Below, in pieces: positions 1 through 7,588 of a stretch of 11,577 nt of DNA. The stretch spans positions 1 through 11,577 of the forward strand of contig JAFXCU010000195.1 in assembly GCA_017521345.1 (NCBI GenBank). Direction: 5' to 3'. The position numbers were made by a program, and so were the translations under genes. Position 1 is the stretch's first letter; each line of letters begins with the position of its first letter. A model generated the notes under the pieces. It did not search any database. It was not told the DNA's origin and was given only the letters and a program-made list of their open reading frames with translations. The stretch comes from Ruminiclostridium sp. (lineage in GTDB: Bacteria; Bacillota_A; Clostridia; Oscillospirales; Oscillospiraceae).

Positions 1-636
1 CAGCAGAACCTCCTTGGAAGAGGTGTTGCCCTCCCGGTCGATGACACGGCTGATCTTGTTCAGCTCGTTCATCAGGTTCTGCTTGTTGTGGAGGCGTCCG
101 GCGGTGTCCACCAGGACCACATCGGCCTTTCTGGCCCGGGCGGCGTTCATGGCGTCAAAGACCACGGCAGCGGGGTCGGAGCCCTCCCCGTGCTTGATGA
201 TGTCCACCTTGGCCCGGTCGGCCCAGATAGTCAGCTGGTCGGCGGCGGCGGCACGGAAGGTGTCACCGGCGGCCAGGAGGACCCGGTTGCCCTCGTTCTT
301 CAGGATGTTGGCCAGCTTGCCGATGGTGGTGGTCTTGCCCACGCCGTTGACCCCGATCATCAGGATGACGGCGGGCTTGTCCTCCAGGTTCAGGCCGGTG
401 TCACCCACATCCAGCATCTCCACCAGGATCTCCCGCAGGCAGGCCTTGACCTCCTCGGGATCCTTGAGTTTCCGGTCCTTGACCCGCTCCCGGAGCTCCT
501 CCACGGCTTCCATGGTGGTGTCCATGCCCATGTCGGAGAGGATCAGGTTCTCCTCCAGTTCCTCGAAGAAATCCTCGTCCACAGAGAAGAGGCCGGAGAA
601 AATGCTTAACTTCTTGATTTTATTGAACAGTCCCAT
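1..636 (-). CDS. ftsY: Signal recognition particle receptor FtsY (3' end beyond window)
   Basis: SRP-type GTPase that docks the SRP-ribosome complex at the membrane for co-translational insertion of membrane proteins. The first 212 codons are present; the reading frame is still open at the left edge. The N domain begins early ([10 protein letters not shown] around residues 19-28), so the protein has almost no acidic A domain, as is usual in Firmicutes. The G domain shows the P-loop GVNGVGKT at residues 95-102, [11 protein letters not shown] at 125-135 and DTAGR at 177-181. The TKLD and C-terminal GTPase motifs would lie outside the window. The ATG at 634-636 is preceded by a perfect AGGAGG eight bases upstream and lies 20 bases after the smc stop codon, so the gene is very probably cotranscribed with smc. 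The family assignment is secure. Confidence 0.97.
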   Translation of the reverse strand, partial: MGLFNKIKKLSIFSGLFSVDEDFFEELEENLILSDMGMDTTMEAVEELRERVKDRKLKDPEEVKACLREILVEMLDVGDTGLNLEDKPAVILMIGVNGVGKTTTIGKLANILKNEGNRVLLAAGDTFRAAAADQLTIWADRAKVDIIKHGEGSDPAAVVFDAMNAARARKADVVLVDTAGRLHNKQNLMNELNKISRVIDREGNTSSKEVLL

Positions 637-644
637 CAGGGTGT

Positions 645-650
645 CCTCCT
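645..650 (-). promoter_or_regulatory. Ribosome binding site of ftsY
   Basis: A perfect AGGAGG on the minus strand, eight bases before the ATG of ftsY, in the 20-base gap after smc. It fixes the ftsY start. Confidence 0.85.
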
Positions 651-656
651 AATTGG

Positions 657-3600
657 TTATTCTGCTTTCGGCGCAGTCTGTAAAAGCTCCTCCGCCTGCT
701 TCAGGTCCAGCTTCAGGATCTTGCTGACCCCCTGGCGTTCCATGGTGACGCCGTAGAGCAGGTCGGCGGCCTCCATGGTCTCCCGCCGGTGGGTGATGAA
801 AATAAACTGGGTCTGCTGGCCCATGGCCCGCAGGTACCGGATGAACCGGGCGCCGTTGGACTCGTCCAGAGCCGCCTCGATCTCGTCCATCACGCAGAAG
901 GGGGTGGGATGGACCTGGAGGATGGCGAAGTACAGGGCGATGGCAACCAGGGCCCGCTCGCCGCCGGAGAGGAGGCTGATGGTCCGCAGGGTCTTGCCCG
1001 GGGGCTGGACCCGGATGTCGATGCCGCAGGTGAGGACCTCCTTCTCGTCCTCCAGAGCCAGGGTCCCCTGGCCCCCTCCGAAGAGGTCGGTGAAGGTCTG
1101 GGAGAAGGCGTCCCGGATGCGGGTGAACTCCCGGAGGAAGACCTCCCGCATCTCTTCTGTGATGCCCTGGATGATGCCCTCCAGCTCCCGCTGGGCGGTC
1201 TCCACGTCGGTCTTCTGGTCGTTTAAGTAGTGGTAGCGCTCCTCCACCCGCTGGAACTCCTCCACGGCCCCCAGGTTCACATGGCCCAGGCGGCGGATGG
1301 TCTCCCGGAGCTGGCCTGCCTGACGGGTGGCCTGGGAGAGGTTGGATATCTTCTGCCGGATGGTCTGGGCCCCCTGGTGGGTGACCCCATAGGTGTCCCA
1401 GAGCTTGTCCAGGAGGCGGTTTTCCTCCATGGTGGCCTGGAGACGCTTCTGCTCCAGGCTGGCAGTCTCCCGCTGAAGCCGGAGCTGATCTTCGTTTTTG
1501 GCACGGGCCTGGCGGTCGGCCAGGATGCGCTCCCGGTCCAGCCGGAGCTTTTCCCCGTTGGCCTTGCTCAGTGCGGCGGACAGGTCTGCCCTTGTCTGGG
1601 CCAGGGTGGTCTCCTGGTCCTGCCACTGGGCGATCTCCCCTTCCAGGCTCTCGTTCTCCCGGTCATAGCTGTCCACAAGGGCGGTCTGGCGGTCCCGGTC
1701 GGCCTGGGCGGTGGTCCGCTGGCTGGCCAGCTGGTCCAGCAGAGGACGGAAGGCCCGGATCTCAGCCTGAAGGACAGCCAGCTTCTCCCGGAGGGAAGCC
1801 ACCTCCCTGTCCTCGGCCAGCGGGGTCTGGTCCTGCCGGGATTCCACCTCCGCAAGGGTCTGGCGGGTGGCCTCCCGGGCCTCTTCCAGGGCGGTCTGGC
1901 CCCGGTGGAGTTTCTCTCTGGCCTGTGCCAGTTTCTCCTTCAAGGCATCTTCCTCAGCCCCACGGGTGAGGATGCCCCCCTGACGGATCACAGAGCCGCC
2001 GGTCATGGATCCTCCGGGCCGGAGGATCTCTCCGTCCAAGGTGACCACCGGGAAGCGGTAGTTTCTCTTTTTCGCCATGGCCACGGCGTGGTCCAGGGTG
2101 TCTGCCACCACCGTCCGGCCCAGCAGGCTCTGGGCGGCCGGGCGGCAGGTGTCGTCACAGTCCACCAGGTCCGAGGCCACAGCCAGGAAACCCGGTTCCC
2201 GGTCCAGGCCATCCTCCCGGAGGAGACTGGGCCGCAGGGCGGTCAGGGGCAGGCAGGTCACCCGGCCCCCGTTCTGTTTTTTCAAAAGTCGAAGGACGGC
2301 CTTACCGGCCTCCTCATGTTCTACGATCAGGTTCTGCATGGCCCCGCCCAGGGCGGTCTCCAGAGCCACGGTGTACCGGGCCGGCACCCGGAACAGGTCG
2401 CCCACAGGCCCCAACACGCCGGTGAGGTTCCCCCGGCGGGCCTGGCCCATGGCGGTCTTGACCCCCTTGGTGTAACCCTCGTAGTGGTCGGCCATCTCGG
2501 CCAGGAGCTTGGCCCGGTCTGCCAGGGCACTCTCGGCCATGCGCAGATCCATCCAGGCCTCCTGGGCCTGCTTTTCCCGGCTCCGGCACTGGGCCAGGGC
2601 CTCCTGACTCTGGCGAAGGGCGGTCTGCCGGGCAGCCCGTGCCGCCTGCTGGCGGTTCAGGGCTTGATCCAGGTCCTGACGGCAGGTGGTCTCCTGATCT
2701 TTCAAGTCAGCCAGACGGGCCTCCTGGCGGCGGATGTCCTCCTCCAGGCCGGTCTGCCGGGCCTGCTTCTCGGCCAGCTCCCCCCGGATGCGCCGGGCGG
2801 CGGCCTGGTTATGGTCGATGCGCTCCCGGAGCAGGCTCACGCGCTGCTGACCGGTGCGCAGGTTCTGTTCAGTTTCTTCCAGTCGGACCCGCAGGGTCTC
2901 CCCCTGGGCCTCCTGGTCCCGGATCTGTAGGAGAAGCTCCTCCGACCGGGCGTATAACTCGTCGGCCTCCTTGGTACAGGCGGCCAGGTCCCGCTGGACG
3001 GTCTCATGGTCCAGGCGGAGCTTGTTCCCCTTGGCCCGCTGCTCGTCCAGCTGGTCGGCCCAAAGGGAGATCTCCAGCACCCGCAGTTCCTCCTTCAGGG
3101 CCAGATACTTCTGTGCGGTCTCCGCCTGGGCTTTCAGGGGCTCCCGCTGGAGGTCCAGTTCCTCCAGCTTGTCGGCGATGCGCAGCAGGTTCTCCTGGGT
3201 GCGCTCCAGCTTCCGCTGGGTCTCTTCCTTCTGGTGGCGGCAGTGGGAGATGCCGGCGGCCTCCTCAAAGATCTCCCGCCGCTGGGTGCTCTTGGCGGAC
3301 AGGATCTCGTCGATCTTGCCCTGACCGATGAGGGCGTAGCCCTCCTGACCCAGGCCGGTGTCCATGAAGAGCTCGTTCACGTCCCGCAGACGGACCTGCT
3401 GGTTGTCCAGAAAGTACTCGCTCTCTCCGGACCGGTAGTACCGCCGGGTGACCACGACCTCCTCCCTGCCCTCGGGCAGGATGCCGACGCAGCCGTCCAG
3501 GGCCAGGGACACCTGGGCAAAGCCCTGGCGCTTGCGGCCCTGGGTGCCGCCGAAGATCACATCCTCCATCCTGCCCCCCCGGAGCTGACGGGCGGACTGC

Positions 3601-3749
3601 TCTCCCAGGACCCAGCGGATGGCGTCGGAAATGTTGGACTTGCCGCTGCCGTTGGGGCCTACGATGGCAGTGAGAGGGTGGTCAAAGGAGAGAATGGTCT
3701 TGTCGGGAAAGGACTTGAATCCCTGTAATTCCAGTGCTTTCAGCCGCAA
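657..3749 (-). CDS. smc: Chromosome segregation/condensation ATPase SMC, short-armed
   Basis: Core ATPase of bacterial condensin (SMC-ScpAB), which extrudes and organises chromosomal DNA. The 1030 residues show the full SMC order: N-terminal head with Walker A GPNGSGKS at 31-38 and Q-loop near 143; coiled coil from about 161 to 424; hinge about 425-586 ending in GGSMTGGS; returning coil to about 820; C-terminal head with LSGGE at 927-931, Walker B CVMDE at 952-956, ALD at 960-962 and switch His987. From LGHVN (821) to the end it matches the usual bacterial pattern. The family is usually about 1170-1200 residues, and the shortfall lies in both coiled-coil arms while head and hinge look complete. 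Translation starts at a TTG six bases after AGGGGGAG; MRLKALELQGFKSF is the canonical SMC start. ftsY follows after 20 bases, so a two-gene smc-ftsY transcript is likely. rnc, often just upstream of smc in Firmicutes, is not there. Confidence 0.97.
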   Translation of the reverse strand: MRLKALELQGFKSFPDKTILSFDHPLTAIVGPNGSGKSNISDAIRWVLGEQSARQLRGGRMEDVIFGGTQGRKRQGFAQVSLALDGCVGILPEGREEVVVTRRYYRSGESEYFLDNQQVRLRDVNELFMDTGLGQEGYALIGQGKIDEILSAKSTQRREIFEEAAGISHCRHQKEETQRKLERTQENLLRIADKLEELDLQREPLKAQAETAQKYLALKEELRVLEISLWADQLDEQRAKGNKLRLDHETVQRDLAACTKEADELYARSEELLLQIRDQEAQGETLRVRLEETEQNLRTGQQRVSLLRERIDHNQAAARRIRGELAEKQARQTGLEEDIRRQEARLADLKDQETTCRQDLDQALNRQQAARAARQTALRQSQEALAQCRSREKQAQEAWMDLRMAESALADRAKLLAEMADHYEGYTKGVKTAMGQARRGNLTGVLGPVGDLFRVPARYTVALETALGGAMQNLIVEHEEAGKAVLRLLKKQNGGRVTCLPLTALRPSLLREDGLDREPGFLAVASDLVDCDDTCRPAAQSLLGRTVVADTLDHAVAMAKKRNYRFPVVTLDGEILRPGGSMTGGSVIRQGGILTRGAEEDALKEKLAQAREKLHRGQTALEEAREATRQTLAEVESRQDQTPLAEDREVASLREKLAVLQAEIRAFRPLLDQLASQRTTAQADRDRQTALVDSYDRENESLEGEIAQWQDQETTLAQTRADLSAALSKANGEKLRLDRERILADRQARAKNEDQLRLQRETASLEQKRLQATMEENRLLDKLWDTYGVTHQGAQTIRQKISNLSQATRQAGQLRETIRRLGHVNLGAVEEFQRVEERYHYLNDQKTDVETAQRELEGIIQGITEEMREVFLREFTRIRDAFSQTFTDLFGGGQGTLALEDEKEVLTCGIDIRVQPPGKTLRTISLLSGGERALVAIALYFAILQVHPTPFCVMDEIEAALDESNGARFIRYLRAMGQQTQFIFITHRRETMEAADLLYGVTMERQGVSKILKLDLKQAEELLQTAPKAE

Positions 3750-3755
3750 GGCGCT

Positions 3756-3763
3756 CTCCCCCT
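3756..3763 (-). promoter_or_regulatory. Ribosome binding site supporting a TTG start of smc
   Basis: AGGGGGAG on the minus strand lies six bases before the TTG codon at 3747-3749. No ATG or GTG nearby gives the conserved SMC N-terminus, so this site decides in favour of the rare TTG start. Confidence 0.7.
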
Positions 3764-3786
3764 TTTAACAGATTATAATTCATTTT

Positions 3787-3815
3787 ATTATAGCAACTTC
3801 TCAGGTGATTTGCAA
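3787..3815 (-). promoter_or_regulatory. Sigma-A-type promoter of smc-ftsY
   Basis: On the minus strand a -35 box TTGCAA (3815-3810) is followed after exactly 17 bases by a perfect -10 box TATAAT (3792-3787). A TG one base before the -10 box makes it an extended -10. Transcription would start near 3780, giving a leader of about 30 bases before the TTG start of smc. A second TATAAT at 3777-3772 lacks a well-spaced -35 box and is probably incidental. The promoter begins about 25 bases after the terminator of the upstream gene run, so smc-ftsY looks like an independent transcription unit. Confidence 0.75.
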
Positions 3816-3840
3816 CGGGGAATTGTGGGGAACCCTATTA

Positions 3841-3880
3841 TAAATAGAAAACCAGCCCTGTACATACCGTACAAGGCTGG
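3841..3880 (-). terminator. Rho-independent terminator after the CatA-like gene
   Basis: On the minus strand CCAGCCTTGTAC (3880-3869) pairs with GTACAGGGCTGG (3863-3852) to form a 12-base-pair stem with one G-U wobble and a five-base loop GGTAT. A T-rich run TTTTCTATTTA follows at 3851-3841. The hairpin begins six bases after the stop codon of the acetyltransferase gene and ends the metF/metH gene run before the smc promoter. Confidence 0.9.
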
Positions 3881-3886
3881 TCAAAA

Positions 3887-4513
3887 TCAAGGATTCAACT
3901 GGTCGATCTCTTTTTGCAGGTCCACCAGGAACTCTGCGGCAGGGATGCCGTCCATCTGGGTGTGATGGAACTGGAAGGATATGGGCAGGGTGGTCTTTCG
4001 CCATCCTCTGCGGTATCGTCCCCAGATCAGGAAGGGGTTGTTGTAGATCCCCGCATAGATGTTCACCGCCCCGTCGATCTCATGGTCTGCCAGGACGGAC
4101 GTTCCAATGACCATGGCCCCTTCGCTGAGGTCATGGGGCTGGGCGGTCTCCCGGACCTGACCGGTGAGGGCCCGATAGTCCTGACAGAACCCCTCAAACC
4201 CATCGGTCACAGGGATATCACAGGTCTGGATGCCCCCCTCTGCAGTCTTCACAACCACACTCACCGCCAGACGGTCATAGGCCATCAGCTTGTCGCCCAC
4301 CGGAAGGAGGAAGAAGTCCGCTCTCTTGGATGCCGCCCGGCCGATGGCCCAGCACAGGAGCATATTGAAGGAATATCCCTTTTTCCGGCGGAGCTTTACC
4401 AGACGGGTCACATCCAGGGTCTTGAACAGGGTCACCATGGGCATGGGGGCCTTCATCCAGAGGGCGAAGGCCTCGGCCCGTTTGGTTTCCCTTGGGTCCA
4501 CTTCTCTGACCAT
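3887..4513 (-). CDS. CatA-like O-acetyltransferase, acceptor unknown
   Basis: A 208-residue protein of the chloramphenicol acetyltransferase (CatA) fold family, which is normally about 210-220 residues and moves acetyl from acetyl-CoA to a hydroxyl group. The diagnostic motif HHxxxDG is present as HHTQMDG (183-189), giving His184 as the likely catalytic base and Asp188 as the structural partner. Other matches are Arg12-x3-Phe16 and LDVTRL (33-38). The middle of the protein, including IYAGIYNNPFLIWG near 152-165, differs from classical resistance enzymes, so drug resistance should not be assumed. The ATG at 4511-4513 lies four bases after the metH stop codon, and its GGAG (4523-4526) sits inside the end of metH, which implies translational coupling. 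A terminator follows directly. Family assignment is firm; substrate is unknown. Confidence 0.88.
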   Translation of the reverse strand: MVREVDPRETKRAEAFALWMKAPMPMVTLFKTLDVTRLVKLRRKKGYSFNMLLCWAIGRAASKRADFFLLPVGDKLMAYDRLAVSVVVKTAEGGIQTCDIPVTDGFEGFCQDYRALTGQVRETAQPHDLSEGAMVIGTSVLADHEIDGAVNIYAGIYNNPFLIWGRYRRGWRKTTLPISFQFHHTQMDGIPAAEFLVDLQKEIDQLNP

Positions 4514-4517
4514 GGGG

Positions 4518-6929
4518 TTAAGCTCCAAACAGGGTCTGGGCGTAGTGGACGGCCTCCATGGCGTCGGGGGCATAGTGGTCGGCCCCGATGGAGTCGGCGT
4601 AGTCCTGGGTGATGACCGCGCCGCCTACGATGACCTTGCAGTCAAGGCCGGCCTCCTTCACCTGGCGGATGGTCTCTGCCATGGCAGGGGCGGTGGTGGT
4701 CATGAGGGCAGACAGGCCGATGACGGGAATCTTTCTCTCCCGGGCGGTGGCCACGATGGTCTCGGGAGAAACATCCTTGCCCAGGTCCAGGACCCGGAAG
4801 CGGTAGCTCTCCAGGAGGACCTTGACGATGTTCTTGCCGATGTCGTGGATGTCACCCTTGACGGTGGCCAGGAGGATCTGAGGCTCACCACCGGTCTCAG
4901 CGGCGGGCAGGTAGTCCTTCAGAACGGCGAAGGCCTCCTTGGCGGCCTCGGCGCTCATGAGGAGCTGGGGCAGGAAGAGGGTGCCCTTCTCAAAGCCCTT
5001 GCCCACCTCATCCAGGGCGGGGACCAGCTCCCCGTTGATGATGTCCAGGATGGCCTTGCCGCTGTCGGCCAGGGTCTTGGCCTGGGCGGCGGACTTCTCC
5101 TTCAGGCCCTTGCACACCATCTGGCAGAGGGTCATGTCCCCCGTGTCGGCAGTCTTGGGTGCGGCGGCGGGAACAGGGGCGGACGCCACCGGGGCGGTGG
5201 TGTTCTGGTAGGTCTCCATGTAGTCCTGGCACTGGTCATCCAGACCGTTCAGGGCACGGTAGGCCTTGAAGGCTCCCATCATGAGCTCACTGAGGGGGTT
5301 GATGATGGAGCCGTCCAGGCCGCTCTGGAGGGCCTGGGTGAAAAAGCTCTCGTTGAGAAGCTCACGTCTGGGGAGGCCAAAGGACACGTTGGACACGCCC
5401 AGGGCGGTCTTCAGGCCCAGCTCGGACTTGGCCCGGCGGATGGTCTCCAGGGTGACCTTGGCGTTGTCCTTCCCGGCGGAGACCGGCATGGTCAGGCCGT
5501 CCACCAGCAGGTCCCGGCGGGGGATGCCCAGGGCCTCGGCCCGGTCCAGGATCTTCCTGGCGATGGCCAGACGGCCCTCGGCCGTTTCGGGGATGCCGTC
5601 GTCGTCCAGGCACAGGCAGACCAGGCCGCCGCCGTACTTCTTCACCAGGGGGAGGATGGCGTTGAGACTCTCCTCCTTGCCGTTGACGGAATTGATGAGG
5701 GCCTTGCCGTTGTAGCGGCGGAGGGCCCGCTCCATGGCCTCGGGGTTGGCGGTGTCCAGCTGGAGGGGCAGACCGGTGACCTCCTGGATGGCCTCCATGG
5801 TCCGGGTCAGGACGGCGGGCTCGTCGATGCCAGGCAGGCCCACGTTCACATCCAGGATGTGAGCGCCGGCGTCCTCCTGCTTGAAGGCCTCGTTGAGGAC
5901 GTAGTCGGTGTCACCCTCCCGGAGGGCGGCCTGGAGCTTCTTTTTGCCGGTGGGGTTGATGCGCTCGCCGATGATGACCGGGTCCTTGCCGTCCATCACC
6001 ACCGCCTGGCAGTAGGAGGAGATGATACAGGCGTCCTTCTGGGTCACCACAGGCAGGGGGATATCTCGGGTGGCCTCGATGAGGGCCTTTAAATGAGCAG
6101 GGGTGGTGCCGCAGCAGCCGCCCATAACGGTGGCCATGGGGGCCAGAGGGAGCATCTGCTGGGCGTAGTCGGCAGGAGACACGTCATAGACCGTCTTGCC
6201 CCCCTCGCTTCTGGGCAGACCTGCGTTGGGCTGGAGGAGCAGAGGGGTGGAGGCATCCGCCCACATCTGTTCAAAGACCCCGGCCATTTCCTTGGGGCCC
6301 AGGCCGCAGTTCAGGCCAAACAGATCAACACCCATGCCCTCCATGAGGGCCACCATGGCCCGGGGAGAGCCGCCGGTGAGGAGCTTGCCGGTGGTATCGA
6401 AGATGCAGCTGGCGAAGATGGGCAGGTCGGCGTTTTCCTTGGCTGCCACCAGGGCGGCCTTCATCTCATACAGGTCGCTCATGGTCTCAATGAGGATGGC
6501 GTCGGCCCCGGCCGCCTGGGCGGCGGCGATGGTCTCGGCAAAGAGGGAGACAGCCTCCTCGAAGTCCAGGTCGCCGTAGGGCTTTAAGAGCTTACCCGTG
6601 GGGCCGATGTCGGCCAGCACATAGCCGTCGGTGACACCGGCCTGGTCCATGGCCGCCCGGACATTGGCCACAGCGGCAGTCATGACCTCCTGAGGGGTCA
6701 GGCCGTAAGGGGCCAGCTTGGGGGCGCTGGTGCCGAAGGTGTTGGTGGCGATCAGGCGGCAGCCGGCCTCCAGATACTGCCGGTGGACGTTCTGAACGGC
6801 CTCCGGGTTCTGGATGCTCCACACATCGGGCAGCAGACCGTCAGGAAGGCCCGCCGCCTGGAGCATGCTGCCCAGGCCGCCGTCCAGATAATAACGTTTT
6901 TCCTTGATCGCTTCTAAAATGGGTTTCAT
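4518..6929 (-). CDS. metH: Cobalamin-dependent methionine synthase core without activation domain
   Basis: Transfers a methyl group from 5-methyltetrahydrofolate through cobalamin to homocysteine, making methionine. Three modules are seen in 803 residues. The homocysteine module (about 1-290) carries the zinc ligands Cys208 (GLNCG), Cys272 and Cys273 (GGCCGTTP). The pterin module (about 315-570) has GERINPTG (321-328), LDVNVG (359-364), LDTANP (391-396) and GVSNVSFGLP (511-520). An Ala/Pro-rich linker (about 577-597) leads to the helical cap and the B12 module with DIHDIG (693-698, axial His695), the SAL near 740 and GG at 769-770. The AdoMet-binding reactivation domain of full-length MetH (about 1200 residues) is absent; the gene just upstream encodes it separately. 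This split form is known in Thermotoga and many Clostridia. The ATG at 6927-6929 has AGGGG nine bases upstream. Confidence 0.95.
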   Translation of the reverse strand: MKPILEAIKEKRYYLDGGLGSMLQAAGLPDGLLPDVWSIQNPEAVQNVHRQYLEAGCRLIATNTFGTSAPKLAPYGLTPQEVMTAAVANVRAAMDQAGVTDGYVLADIGPTGKLLKPYGDLDFEEAVSLFAETIAAAQAAGADAILIETMSDLYEMKAALVAAKENADLPIFASCIFDTTGKLLTGGSPRAMVALMEGMGVDLFGLNCGLGPKEMAGVFEQMWADASTPLLLQPNAGLPRSEGGKTVYDVSPADYAQQMLPLAPMATVMGGCCGTTPAHLKALIEATRDIPLPVVTQKDACIISSYCQAVVMDGKDPVIIGERINPTGKKKLQAALREGDTDYVLNEAFKQEDAGAHILDVNVGLPGIDEPAVLTRTMEAIQEVTGLPLQLDTANPEAMERALRRYNGKALINSVNGKEESLNAILPLVKKYGGGLVCLCLDDDGIPETAEGRLAIARKILDRAEALGIPRRDLLVDGLTMPVSAGKDNAKVTLETIRRAKSELGLKTALGVSNVSFGLPRRELLNESFFTQALQSGLDGSIINPLSELMMGAFKAYRALNGLDDQCQDYMETYQNTTAPVASAPVPAAAPKTADTGDMTLCQMVCKGLKEKSAAQAKTLADSGKAILDIINGELVPALDEVGKGFEKGTLFLPQLLMSAEAAKEAFAVLKDYLPAAETGGEPQILLATVKGDIHDIGKNIVKVLLESYRFRVLDLGKDVSPETIVATARERKIPVIGLSALMTTTAPAMAETIRQVKEAGLDCKVIVGGAVITQDYADSIGADHYAPDAMEAVHYAQTLFGA

Positions 6930-6954
6930 GGGTCAGGACCCCTTTCTTAAAGCT

Positions 6955-6982
6955 TGTCGGAAAAGGCAAGCCTTTTCCGACA
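6955..6982 (-). repeat. Perfect 12-bp inverted repeat between the activase gene and metH
   Basis: TGTCGGAAAAGG (minus 6982-6971) and CCTTTTCCGACA (6966-6955) form a perfect 12-base-pair stem with loop CTTG. It begins two bases after the upstream stop codon and lies 25 bases before the metH start. No T-run follows (AGCTTTAAG), so it is not a classical intrinsic terminator. It could be an RNA processing or stability hairpin, or a partial attenuator; which is not decidable here. Confidence 0.8.
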
Positions 6983-6984
6983 GG

Positions 6985-7587
6985 TCAATCTGCCCGGAAG
7001 GGGCAGTCTGTTTTCTTACATCGCATACACTTCTGGCCGCAGGACTCCTCGGGCCGGTCGCTGACCCCCACCAGGGCGGTGATGGATTTTTCCGGCACCA
7101 GCATCCCCGCCTGGGTGAGACTCAGGCCCAACCGGCGGGGGGCATCCAGCAGGTCCAGGACCTCCTGCTGATGGGATAGGTCCCAGTCCCCATAGCCGGG
7201 GCTGAAGGGCGGGGTCAGGTACTCCCCCCCTTCCAGCGGGAGACCCTCCACATAGTCGGCGGCCAGCTGGTCCAGCCAGGCGGCGCACACCGCCTGACCC
7301 ACTGCCGCCTGGGCCATGTTCCGAACGCTCCACCGGCGCAGAAGCCGGTCGGCCTCGGACCCCAGGGTAATGGCGTACAGAATGACCTCGTTACAGTGCC
7401 GCAGATGATGGGCCAGATCCCGGCTGTGGGCCGTGAACCGGTCGGCCGCCATCCGGCGGCCCAGGAACCGAGGGGTGATCCCCCTGGCAAGTTCCTCCTC
7501 ACAGGCATCCGCCAGGGCGGACACCTCCGGCGGCATGGGATTTCTTCCATAGCCCAGATACCGGGCGATCTCCTGTCGGTCCAGCAT
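6985..7587 (-). CDS. Stand-alone methionine synthase reactivation-domain protein
   Basis: A 200-residue protein related to the vitamin B12-dependent methionine synthase activation domain, which binds AdoMet and remethylates cobalamin that has been oxidised to the inactive form. Recognisable features are FSPGYGDW (128-135, the equivalent of the AdoMet-binding PGY segment), MLVPEKSITALVGVS (162-176) and a C-terminal cysteine cluster Cys183, Cys187, Cys190, Cys195 ending in DCPFR, typical of stand-alone clostridial and Thermotoga homologues. The residue expected to be Arg in RxSPGY is Pro127. It lies directly upstream of a metH that lacks this domain, so the two are expected to act together. The ATG at 7585-7587 follows the metF stop after one base (TGATATG), which implies translational coupling. 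Family assignment is good; whether it is fully active is open. Confidence 0.88.
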   Translation of the reverse strand: MLDRQEIARYLGYGRNPMPPEVSALADACEEELARGITPRFLGRRMAADRFTAHSRDLAHHLRHCNEVILYAITLGSEADRLLRRWSVRNMAQAAVGQAVCAAWLDQLAADYVEGLPLEGGEYLTPPFSPGYGDWDLSHQQEVLDLLDAPRRLGLSLTQAGMLVPEKSITALVGVSDRPEESCGQKCMRCKKTDCPFRAD

Positions 7588-7588
7588 A

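Noticed and set aside
88..609. Plus-strand open frame opposite ftsY.
   Set aside because: The minus-strand frame encodes FtsY with intact GTPase motifs; the plus frame is a shadow.
1230..2930. A 566-codon plus-strand open frame inside smc.
   Set aside because: Antisense to the SMC coiled coil and hinge; composition is that of a reverse-frame artefact of high GC and no domain is recognisable.
3772..3777. A second TATAAT just before the smc ribosome binding site.
   Set aside because: The only -35-like sequence is about 13 bases away, too close, and the leader would be too short; the upstream box at 3787-3792 fits better.
4514..4573. Longer version of the acetyltransferase starting inside metH at 4573.
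   Set aside because: The extra 20 residues overlap metH in another frame and do not resemble the CatA N-terminus; the ATG at 4513 has a well-placed GGAG and the expected start of the family.
4290..6092. A 600-codon plus-strand open frame opposite metH and the acetyltransferase gene.
   Set aside because: Runs through two well-supported minus-strand genes, has a repetitive Gly/Leu/Val/His make-up and no homology signal that I can see.
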